From Symbiodinium natans (Eukaryota; Sar; Dinophyceae; Suessiales; Symbiodiniaceae): a stretch of 64,000 nt of DNA. The notes under the pieces were generated by a model. That model was not told the DNA's origin. It ran no database searches and saw only the letters and a program-made list of their open reading frames with translations. Location of the stretch: NCBI GenBank assembly GCA_905221605.1, contig CAJNDS010002274.1:62001-126000 (forward strand), written 5' to 3'. How positions within the stretch are numbered: the first letter of the stretch is position 1; each line of letters opens with the position of its first letter. The position numbers were made by a program, and so were the translations under genes. Shown piece by piece: positions 43,740 to 52,559 of the stretch.

Positions 43740-46350
43740 GGAAATTTACAAGCCTCTAAGCCCCTTTTCAGGATAAGCTCCTTTGAGACTGTAAACCGCT
43801 AAGCCTCCTGAAGCCTTTTTCAGCATCTTTTCCCAGTTGGTTGCTCGTCAACATCTGAGCGCACAGATAATGATAAGTTTTTTACCATGCGAGAACAGAT
43901 CTACATCCTTGCCCCCGGTTGAGGGCTCTAGCCATACACTGGCGACAAGATGGCGCCCGGCTTGGGCCCATCCCTGTGGTCAAAAGAACTACCGTCAAGA
44001 GATTCTTACAGCCACAGACTGAGGTCGTGAAAACTTACCCATTTGTCATTTGGGGTAGTTCTGGTAGCCTGGTGTATTCTCGTTATTTTATCATGAAGGT
44101 TCCGGGTAGCTCCCGTCAAAATGAAAAAAATAGAACATAATGACGAAAAAAGAAAAGGCTTCGCGTTTTTGCGTTCCCGGAGCCTCCGGAGAGCTTGGCA
44201 CCCTCGGGCAGCTCCCGCAAAATGTAAAAAGAAATGAGAAAATGCCAAAATATGATAGAAAAAAAGAAAAGGCTTCGCATTTTGGCGTCCCCGGGCCTGC
44301 TGGAGCCTCCAGAAAGCTTCCGGGAGCGGCAAAATGCACAATAAAAAACGACAAAAACACATCAACAAACATGCTAAAAAATCGATAGTGCAGAATGACC
44401 AAAAAGTTGGAAACGATGAACCTAGATGAAGACGGAAGGAAGGAAGAATGACTAATTAAATATTTCTGGAATTCCAGTCTGTCGCCTGGCAAGATTCTCT
44501 TAACTAGAAACTACTGGGTCTCGGAAAAGTGCGGACATTTCGCCGCAATCTTGGGCTGTGCTCGGTGCCGATATTTCGCGGTTGCATTCCCATGGTTCGC
44601 ACCGTAGAGGTATCGTCGCGAGGTCGTGGTCAATTTCTTGCCGGCGCTCATGGTGGTGGTAGCCCGGCCAGCGGACTTTGCAGTCAATTTGTTCGTAGCG
44701 ACGCATTCTCACCTTGGTGGTATCCCCATTGCTCGTGGTCAACATTCTTCTTGGCGACGCTTTCTCACTGTTGCGCTGGATCGCAAGGCATTTTCTCTTC
44801 GTGGAATTTCCCAGCGTGGTGGTATTGTTGTCTCCTCGTTGCTACTGTGTTGCGGCTGGCAGCTGAAACCTTCGGGCCGGGCGCCAATTGATGGGTCGAT
44901 GGGGCTGGCCCAAGCCGCAGGATCACACGGGCAGGTGATAGACCATGTGACTATGGGTGGACTACACCTGTCTGGTCTGCTGCCAGCTTGAAAAAGACAG
45001 GTGGTCACAACTTGTGCACTGCAAAACCAGTCTTACTACTGCAAGCTAAGCAGCCAAGTAGCAGCGAACATGCTAAAGATGACACATATCCATGTGCATC
45101 ATATTCCCCAAGCAAGGCCGGGCTCACACCTTCTGCGACAGTCGAAGGCACGAACATCGATCCAAGAAAGAACAAGCCGACAAAGCTTGGGAAGACGATT
45201 GATTCGGATTTGCCGAAACCAATCAAGCATGTCGGGAAGATGGTGCAAGCTCTAATCCAGGAGCACTCAACGTGGGCTTCTTGGATAGCCGGCGAAGAAT
45301 TGTAGAATTATGCATGCACCACCTGTACAAGCAGCGGTAGGACAGAGCACTGGCGTCCAAATTCGGGACCAGTTTCAGAACAGAATCTCGACGTAATCAT
45401 TACGATCTTTTGCGATGCCTGCGGTTTCACGCGGGGTGTCCACAAGCCGAAACACAAAAAAGAGTATCCAGCATGAGTCCAGTATCAACAGCAAGAACAC
45501 AGGACAGGCAGTTCGGACTGCATCGGAGCCTTTAGGTCCCTGCAAGCTTGTTGACATGGTGTGCCATTAAACTCCGTGTGGGGGGCGGGGGTCCTCGGAG
45601 GTCCTCGTAGTGGCTTGGGGGTGCAAGAGATCAGAATTTGTTTAGTGTCAAGTTGAAGATCGCTGAAGCACTGAGATCAAAATGCAATCTGACCATGGAG
45701 TTTGCGGCGGGCGCCCATCCACAACAACCCCAGAACTCCACTGCAGCACGTGGTGCCGGTCTCCATCGCAAGCTTTGTAAAGCTCTCTGTCAAGAGCTGT
45801 GAGCCTCCAGGGTTCATGTGGTGTGGATTACTCCCTCCCGAAATAATATCTGCCTGTGCTTTGGCTCCTGAGGACTGATCTGGAAAACAACCAGAAACAA
45901 AACAACAATGAAAAACTGTATTGTTCAAGCATTCCGCAGGGACCCTACCCTGACACCCCAATGGCCCAACGCATCTGACTCGGAGAACGGGGATCCCAAT
46001 GAAAAATCCCCGAATGGCTCCACTCTCCATTTCTTGAAGTCCCTTGAACTAACCCCTCAAACTTTGAAGTTTTGAGCATAATTTGGAAGATGACAATGGC
46101 GAGAGCACTACGGAAGTGAAATCGCGGGACAAGAGTGATCTGTTGGTTTACTGGGCAACCGTTTTGTTCGAATCCGAGCTTGCTGTTGCAAGGCAACAGA
46201 GGACTCCAACGCTTTCGCGTGGCACGTGTTCTGCCGCAATTGGGTCAGCCAAAATGCAGCAAACTCTTCGTTGGCTTTGACTAGCGCAGCGTGCTGGTAT
46301 GACGCCAAATTGCAACAGCTTTGCCCAACGTGGCGAACTGCACGCCGTCG
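43740..46350. other. No supported gene; imperfect ~120-bp repeat at 44,100-44,350
   Basis: Two copies of a unit (GAAAAAAGAAAAGGCTTCGC, then a GC-rich CCTCCGGA/CCTCCAGA core and GCAAAATG) lie at about 44,140 and 44,260. From 44,560 to 44,830 words such as CGTGGTCAA and GGTGGTA recur irregularly. No coding block is convincing, including the overlapping frames at 44,500-45,000. Confidence 0.45.
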
Positions 46351-46354
46351 AATG

Positions 46355-46729
46355 TGTTTAAAAGGCATCCTACGCCACCACTTGCAAACCCAAATGTTCA
46401 AAAGGCATCCCACGCCACCACTTGCAAACCCAAATGTGTTTAAAAGGCATTCCACGCCACCACTTGCAAACCCAAATGTGTTTAAAAGGCATCCCACGCC
46501 ACCACTTGCAAACCCAAAAGTGTTTTAAAAGGCATCCCACGCCACCACTTGCAAACCCAAATGTGTTTAAAAGGCATCCGACGCCACCACTTGCAAACCC
46601 AATGTGTTTGAAAGGCATCCCACGCCACCACTTGCAAACCCAAATGTGTTTAAAAGGCATCCCACGCCACCACTTGCAAACCCAAATGTGTTTAAAAAGG
46701 CATCCCACGCCACCACTTGCAACCCAAAT
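46355..46729. repeat. 42-bp tandem array, about nine copies
   Basis: Unit: CGCCACCACTTGCAAACCCA, then AATGTGTTTAAAAGGCATCCCA. CGCCACCACTTGC occurs about nine times at 38-43 bp spacing. One unit has AAATGTTCAAAAGG in place of AAATGTGTTTAAAAGG. The length of 42 keeps frames open on both strands, making artefact proteins. The array is cut at 46,730 by retroelement 1. Confidence 0.95.
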
Positions 46730-46867
46730 GTTCACTGCAGACACTAGTCCGTTACGAATGTACTGGGACTAAACAAAAGAAGAACACTCCGGACGCTCCC
46801 TTCTTTTGTCACGGTGGTGAATACGCGGATGCAGATCCGTAGTATCCGGAGAGACCGAAGGTCAGCC
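46730..46867 (-). repeat. B2 repeat of element 1
   Basis: Starts GTTCACTGCAGACACTAG and ends CGAAGGTCAGCC. It is 138 bp with two mismatches to the copy at 47,063-47,200. It contains a perfect 9-bp inverted repeat CAAAAGAAG ... CTTCTTTTG. Confidence 0.95.
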
Positions 46868-47062
46868 ACAGCGAGTAAGGCGTGCGGCAAGGAAGACGGA
46901 AGGAGGAGGGGTGGTGGCGGTAAAGTTTTTGCTTGCACGTAACGGACAGCACCGAAGAGCATTACCAACCTGCGAGCCAAGACTGCGGGCGGGCAGACTC
47001 GCAGGCGTACATGCTATGCCGTTGCGTGCATGCAGCAAACACCCCTGTACAAGTACATACAC
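46868..47062 (-). repeat. Predicted A2 repeat of element 1
   Basis: The 195 bp between the two B copies. By analogy with element 2 this should be the A2 copy, whose partner A1 would lie at the element's 5' end beyond 64,000. It ends ACATACAC directly before GTTC. Confidence 0.55.
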
Positions 47063-47200
47063 GTTCACTGCAGACACTAGTCCGTTACGAATGTACTGGG
47101 ACTAAACAAAAGAAGAACACTCCGGAAGCTCCCTTCTTTTGTCACGGTGGTGAATACGCGGACGCAGATCCGTAGTATCCGGAGAGACCGAAGGTCAGCC
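47063..47200 (-). repeat. B1 repeat of element 1
   Basis: Second copy of the 138-bp B repeat, 333 bp from the first, directly after the RNase H ORF in coding direction. Confidence 0.95.
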
Positions 47201-47284
47201 GGGCAAGGACAGAATGCTGGACGGATTCTCCAAAGGTTTCAGGCTTCAGCTTGACCCGAAAGGGGTACAACAGGCCAGCATTCA

Positions 47285-48406
47285 TCAAGCAGGAGCCAGG
47301 CAGCTGGACAGGTCCTTCTCAAGTGGATATGTGCAGGTGCAGAACGCGGACGGGAAGGCTGTCCAAGGCACCTCGGTTCGTTGGGCAGGCAAAAAACCCA
47401 GGAGGGATGGGTCATACCCACGACTGAGGCTATCAGCGAGATCGTTGCGGAATCCCGGAACGTGATCGACATGAACGGAAATGAATTGGCGTTCCTGCAG
47501 CAGAAAAAAGGAGCGGAGCAAGGAACTGAAGCCTCGGGCAAGTGAGAGGCCTTTCCAAGAGGCCGAGTCAGCAGCGGAATTGTCGCAACGGAAAGTCACG
47601 TGGACAGGGGGGTGACCAGGTGGCAGCAGACAAGAGAGCAAGTGCAGGAGCCCGCACTGGGCCAGGCTGCTATATAATGCTGCGGCGGCTCGTCTGCAGG
47701 GAACCATTGAAAGAGATCGTGCAGCTGCTGCTGTGTGAAGGTGTACTGAAAGAACAGGCAGGCTCCATTGGGCAACCTCACGAAACCTCCAAGTCCAGCA
47801 GACGTGGATGTTGCGCAGGCGTCTGCGAACGCTTCACACTGAAAGTGCGGGGCCAGGAGCAGAGCGCGGAAGTCAGTACCGGACTTGCAGATGTCCAGCC
47901 AGAGATCCATAACCTCCCGGGAAGCATCTGATATGACACGATGCGTGTGCGACAAATCCGAAATTTGAACCCACAAACGTCGGCTGGATGGGGGAAAGGC
48001 AGGCAACTCGGATCGCTTGGTGACGGCATTCTGCGCGACACGAAACCGGAGCAGCAGCAAGACCACACGGTGAGCGGACCAACAGGTCATCGGAAAGGCA
48101 GTCCACCAAGCGCTTCCAGGAAGCAGGTGAAAGCGCAATGCTCACCAGCGGGGGGCAGTACTGATCTTGATACAGAGGAGCAAGCGAGGGCCTGAAGGCG
48201 CGGAGCAAGTTCGACAACCAGAGGAGCTTGCCGGTCAACTTCTCTAGGGTCGACGTCGGCAGTTTATTGTGTCGACGGGACTCATGAAGTAGACGGTGCA
48301 AGCGCTGGAGCTTTTCAGGTTCCAGGCGGACTGTGTAGGTGCGGAAGTCAAACTGCCAGCCGATCCACACAACGGAAGAGGAGAGTTTGGCCTTGTGCCA
48401 GCTCAT
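47285..48406 (-). pseudogene. Element 1 RT thumb and RNase H-like domain, frameshifted
   Basis: First frame (from 48,406): MSWHKAKLSSSVVWIGWQFD and TSTLEKLTGKLLWLSNLL, the RT thumb. After a frame change: CEAFADACATSTSAGLGGFV, the first RNase H strand with the catalytic Asp. After another: CDNSAADSAS and HVPGFRNDLADSLSR, the later RNase H acidic residues. RNase H would remove RNA from the hybrid during element copying. The order and spacing match RNase H of YR retrotransposons. Three frames are needed, so the copy is dead. The join with the RT frame is broken by an 8-bp duplication (CCCATGGGCCCATGAG). Confidence 0.8.
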
Positions 48407-50451
48407 GGGCCCATGGGCACGTTAAGGACCTGCAGGAGCACAACGAGAACGGAAGCCAGCAACGGGGCGGAGCTTTTCTCAAGCAGACACAGAAGGTCGT
48501 CCACATAGATTAGTGCGGAGTGACTCACCCACCAGATGCGGTGCACCAGGCGCACAAGCAGACCTGCCACCCGGGACCAGTAAAACCCAGACGCCCTAGC
48601 TCCAAAATTGAGCGTGAGACACTGATACAAGCGGCCACGATGGCGAAAACAGAGTAACCCTTGGTCAGCAGGCAGAATTTTGAGCCGGCGGTGGGCTTTG
48701 CTGACGTCCAGAACCAGAGCACAAAGTTGCTCGCGGGCATCCGAAAGCGGAAGGCAGCGTCGCACGTGCATGAGCGTGGGATTAGATGACCTATTGGGCA
48801 GACGGGTACTCGCAGTAACCCCAGAAATGGAACTGTCTACCACGAGCCGCGGAGGGCGAGAATCCGAGATAACCAGGCCGAGCTTCCCGACGGCGGACTG
48901 GCTCTTTCGAGACTTGAGTTCGGCATCACCTCCCTGCACCTCACAAATCCAGCCCTGCGCTAGCTCTTCTTTGAGAAGATCGTCGACAAAACCGGGATGG
49001 TCCAAGGCAGATTTCCAGGCGGACTCACAGTGGCAGAGTTCCGGAACTGGAGCAGTTAATTCCGAAAGAGTCAGGACTGGGCAGGGAGGTATCGGTTGGG
49101 CGAACCCAAGCGGAACTCCCTCACGCAAGTGCGGGAAGAGGTCCGCATCTGGGTCTTTCAGAAGGAGCGAGAGCGTGCGCCAAAGAGAGATACGGAACGG
49201 CTGCCCTGGAGTAATGTGCAGCAAGTTGGACCAGGTGGCGTCACATTCAACGTGCAGGAAGGAACGTAGGTCGTCAAAGAAAGGCAACAGCTGTTCGTCT
49301 GAAAGTGGGGATGCTTTGTCGCCGGAGGAGACCGCGGAGACAATCGTGTGAACAAGACCGGACTTGATGAGGCGCTCCATCCAAGCACGGCGTAACGGGC
49401 GGAAGATGTCGTCTCCTTGCGGAGTGACGTGACAAGCCGTGCTGGAACAACCGGCCCCATCCTCAACTGGCAGGTGTTGAGCAGACCAGGGCAGTCGCGG
49501 TGGGAGCAGCGCACTCCAGCTGTTGCGAGTGTAAACGGTATCTTTGACAGACAGAAAGGGCACGCAGAGAGCGGCAATAGCTTCTGCAAGCGATTGCGGA
49601 TACGTGGCTGTCAAGCGTGTCGACCAGGAGCCGTCTGGCAGACGTTTGCTGCGGAGCAACCTGTGGAAACCCTTCAGGTGCGGGCAGGAGGATGCCAATG
49701 CAGCAACACAGGGTCTGTTGGACCAGAAGAGCCAGTGTTTGTCGGCATCCATACCATGACTGCAGGCTGCAACTGAAGCTCCAAACGGGGCAAAGGCTCG
49801 GACCCAAGCCATAACTTCGGACAACAGGCTAGAAACGGGGTTCTCCAGGAAGATGAGGCCGCTGCGGCTGGCCACCAGTGACAGTAGGTGGCGGGTGCGC
49901 TTGTGCAGGGAATTGGACAGCCGCAGCTCTTTCAGCTGGCGACTGTCAAGGTGAAGCAGACCGGTTGGGAATGCGACAGTTCGAATGGGGGCTGGACCAG
50001 GCGGTCACAAGCGAGCTCTGGAGAAGGAGGAGCAAGGCGGAGCAGCACAGCAGGCTCCGACCAAACCAGAGGCACAAAGACGGCAGAGGTCCCGGTAGAC
50101 ATCATCATCAGACAGATCCAGAGCGGAACCGCGCAGAAGGTCCACAGGCTCGAAGCGGCACAACAGCAAACCGGACACGGCATGGTGCACTGGCGCAGAA
50201 GCACCGGAGAAAAGGTCCAAGAAGAGGCGTAACGCAGGGATGGCTGTGCCATGGGCGTCGGTATGACCAGGGGCCGGACCGGGGAGAGACGCAAAGTTGG
50301 CTGGTTCCGACGGTGCAAGAGTGGCTGATGGCGGGGCCCGAGACGGCGGAGGTGCAGGCAAAGCAGGGCCATGGTTAGTGCATTGGACATGGCAACGCTC
50401 GTGGTACGATGCCAGGACAGGCAAGTGGCGGAGAAGGGGGGAAGGAAACAT
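48403..50451 (-). pseudogene. Element 1 pol: cytosine-methyltransferase-like domain plus reverse transcriptase, one in-frame stop
   Basis: Numbering from 50,451: LFLDLFSGASAPVHHA (residues 77-91; motif I-like F-x-G), CCAAPPCSSFSRARL (134-148; motif IV-like PPC), then TGA at 50,007-50,005. The same frame continues through GPAPIRTVAFP and GLIFLENPVSSLLS (motif VI-like ENP) into the RT. RT motifs are VLDVSKAHRRLKILP (motif A Asp), CLTLNFGARASGFYWSR (motif B region) and LIYVDDLL (motif C, about 70 bases from the end). DLFxG, PPC and EN are the C5 DNA methyltransferase landmarks, so a DNA-modifying role is likely by family, but substrate and activity are not shown. The TGA is in the frame otherwise open across both halves and could come from a CGA codon. 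Confidence 0.8.
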
Positions 50452-50578
50452 CTGGACTCATGGCTGATGCAGCAGAGAAAGCGGAGCGTTTCACAGTAGC
50501 GGATGCCCCAGCGGAGCGGGTGTGGTCCTTTGGAATCATGGGGTCTTCTGGATCTGTGTCAGATGAGAGACTCTCGAC

Positions 50579-50587
50579 CGATAGTCA
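50579..50587 (-). promoter_or_regulatory. Gag stop in leaky UGA-CUA context, element 1
   Basis: The gag frame ends CAT TGA CTA TCG. The frame after the stop stays open for about 68 codons, then stops; the methyltransferase/RT frame is reached only after a +1 shift, probably a mutation. Identical over ten bases (TGACTATCGG) to the gag stop of element 2. Confidence 0.65.
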
Positions 50588-50749
50588 ATGCGCTGTTGAC
50601 TGATGCTCCAAGGCCGTGTGCTTCTGACCGCATGGCTTGCCGGATGGAAGCGGGACAGGGCAGACGTGGGCGTAGCGGCAGGCAGGATTGGTGCATTTGC
50701 CCACAGCATACCGTTTGCACACTTCGCGCTTGCCAACCCTTTCAAACCG
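50585..50749 (-). pseudogene. Element 1 gag, C-terminal part with CCCH zinc finger
   Basis: Reads RFERVGKREVCKRYAVGKC, then TNPACRYAH: C-x7-C-x4-C-x3-H, a CCCH finger, followed by CGQKHTALEH and TGA at 50,585. CCCH fingers bind RNA, fitting a gag-like nucleocapsid role. Its N-terminal part lies 8.9 kb away at 59,642-60,477; element 2 separates them. Confidence 0.8.
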
Positions 50750-50924
50750 CTTTTTGCTCTGAAAACCGCCAAAAACGTGATGCACACATCAAGCACAAGA
50801 CACATCAAGAATGCACAAGGGAAGTGCAGGTCAGCGAGGAATCATTAACTAAAGGAACCCTTGGGGAGCACAACTTTAGGGACCAAACTCAAGCATCTCT
50901 TTTTGTGACGGGGGCGAACTGAGC
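50750..50924 (-). repeat. B2 repeat of element 2
   Basis: 175 bp, CTTTTTGCTCTGAAAACCGC to GGGGCGAACTGAGC. One mismatch to B1 (GGGGAGCAC against GGGTAGCAC). Confidence 0.97.
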
Positions 50925-51226
50925 CGGCATCGCCGGACGGTCGGGTTAGGCGCACGGCCACATGCACTTTGGCATGGGCTCCTATGGTCCAAGAACGCGC
51001 GCATGCGGCCCAGCGGGACCTCAGGCTTGAGGCCGCAGGGAGCGCCCAGAAGAGGCGCTCGACAAGCAGTTGGGCACGCAACACGGGGCACACCAAGGTG
51101 CGCGGTACGAAGCACGGAGCGCAAAGTGGAAGCGCTCAACAAGCAGGCACGATGTGCAATGCCAGAAGGAACGCAGGATGAAACAGTAAGACGCACGGAA
51201 CTGCGCTTCGTAGGGCGGGTGGGCGG
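50925..51226 (-). other. Unique spacer between B2 and A2 of element 2
   Basis: 302 bp, GC-rich, no copy at the A1 end. Its presence makes A2-B2 non-adjacent, unlike the simplest split-repeat scheme. No gene. Confidence 0.7.
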
Positions 51227-51468
51227 GGAAAAATTCACAGCAGTGCGCAGTGAGGCGTCCCTTGCAAGCCAAATGTCACAAAGCAACTCGGACTGTATCA
51301 CTCCCATGCCACATGCTCATGTGATGCACGCTGCAGACATGAAGCAATCAAGAAAAAGGTCATGTGAACTTTTCAAAGGTGCAAAATACAGTTTTTGGCG
51401 GAGCTCGCCCACTGGCTCGCAAATTTTCGACGCAAAAAGGAACAAGGTGCCTGCGGCTCCAAAAGTTC
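51227..51468 (-). repeat. A2 repeat of element 2
   Basis: 242 bp, GGAAAAATTCACAGCAGTGC to CTCCAAAAGTTC. Matches A1 except for a 12-bp deletion (GCCCACCCACCC in A1) and one base. Confidence 0.97.
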
Positions 51469-51642
51469 TTTTTGCTCTGAAAACCGCCAAAAACGTGATG
51501 CACACATCAAGCACAAGACACATCAAGAATGCACAAGGGAAGTGCAGGTCAGCGAGGAATCATTAACTAAAGGAACCCTTGGGTAGCACAACTTTAGGGA
51601 CCAAACTCAAGCATCTCTTTTTGTGACGGGGGCGAACTGAGC
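51465..51642 (-). repeat. B1 repeat of element 2, joined to A2 through GTTC
   Basis: Second B copy; overlaps the last codons of RNase H. The A2/B1 junction reads AAAAGTTCTTTTTGC, the sequence expected at a circle junction. Confidence 0.95.
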
Positions 51643-52559
51643 GCCTCCCCCACTTTTGACAAGGCTGGCGAAAGGTCGCCCAGCTCGCAGCCAAGCACGG
51701 GGCACGAACCCTTATCCCTAAGGACCCCAAGACGAACAAGATGGGAGAACTGCGCACGCGAAGGGTCGTCCGCACAGTTACTCTCGGAAGGCACACGGGT
51801 GAACCACGGCCATGACGGGCCGGAGAGCTCACGCTGTTCAAATGACAGCAGAATGTCGGACATGTAGGCATTGCTCGAAAATCCCTTGATAAAAGCGTCA
51901 AGTGCGCCGTAGTTGTCGATGTAGTAGACACACCGGCAACCCCTTAAAGCGAAATCCCAAACGCAACGGGCAACAGCAACTGCATAGGTCTCAACGGGCC
52001 CTATGATGTGCATCATGTCGGACTGCCAGCGCTCCGCCAGGGTAGCGGGCACCTCGCACGCGAAGAACCTGGTAGGCCCCGAAAGGCTCGAGAAGAGTAT
52101 ACCCCCAATGAAGTGATTACGGCCCTCACTGGATCCGTCAGTGAACACATGCATAACTTCAGGAGCCACGGAACACGGAACTCGTACAGGGCGCGACGCT
52201 CCGAACCTGTCCAGCAAGACTCGAAAGGAACGCTTTGCAACATCATCAAGACGCAACACATCTGCAGAGTGCGAAGAGGACCAGTTCCTGATCTCTTTCA
52301 TAGCATCTCCCGGCCTTCCCCAAAACCTGGGCGTCTGCAAATTGGATGCGACCAAGTATGCGCGGCAAGTCCCGGCGAAGAAGGAAACCCTCCTGTAGGA
52401 GAAGCTCAAGCCCCATACAAACCTCACCAGCCCTACCGTCCTTATTCCGAACGTCAACCCAACCCTCAGGCGAAGCCGAGCAGTCAATCTCAATGCCCAG
52501 CACAGAGGCCGAGGGGCTGAAAGGGTTGAGCTTCTCCTCAGCTGTGTCAAACTTAACAA
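51594..52559 (-). CDS. Element 2 RNase H-like domain (+1 frame from RT)
   Basis: The frame is open from 52,559, but homologous coding begins near 52,300, where the RT frame should shift by +1. Acidic residues are visible in order: EVMHVFTDGSSEG (first Asp), GPVETYAVAVARCVW (Glu), CVYYIDNYGALDAFIKG (second Asp) and SESNCADDPSRAQF (last Asp). All four RNase H catalytic acidic positions appear present, so the domain itself looks intact. It ends with KEMLEFGP at 51,594 inside B1. It should remove template RNA during cDNA synthesis. The frame break may be a mutation or an expression signal. Confidence 0.85.
   Translation of the reverse strand: MLSLTQLRRSSTLSAPRPLCWALRLTARLRLRVGLTFGIRTVGLVRFVWGLSFSYRRVSFFAGTCRAYLVASNLQTPRFWGRPGDAMKEIRNWSSSHSADVLRLDDVAKRSFRVLLDRFGASRPVRVPCSVAPEVMHVFTDGSSEGRNHFIGGILFSSLSGPTRFFACEVPATLAERWQSDMMHIIGPVETYAVAVARCVWDFALRGCRCVYYIDNYGALDAFIKGFSSNAYMSDILLSFEQRELSGPSWPWFTRVPSESNCADDPSRAQFSHLVRLGVLRDKGSCPVLGCELGDLSPALSKVGEALSSPPSQKEMLEFGP

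Noticed and set aside
46355-46729. CRISPR-like array
   Set aside because: Units are contiguous 42-bp repeats without unique spacers, in a eukaryotic context without cas genes.
46370-46772. Repetitive proteins of about 116-124 residues on both strands
   Set aside because: Direct translation of the 42-bp tandem array.
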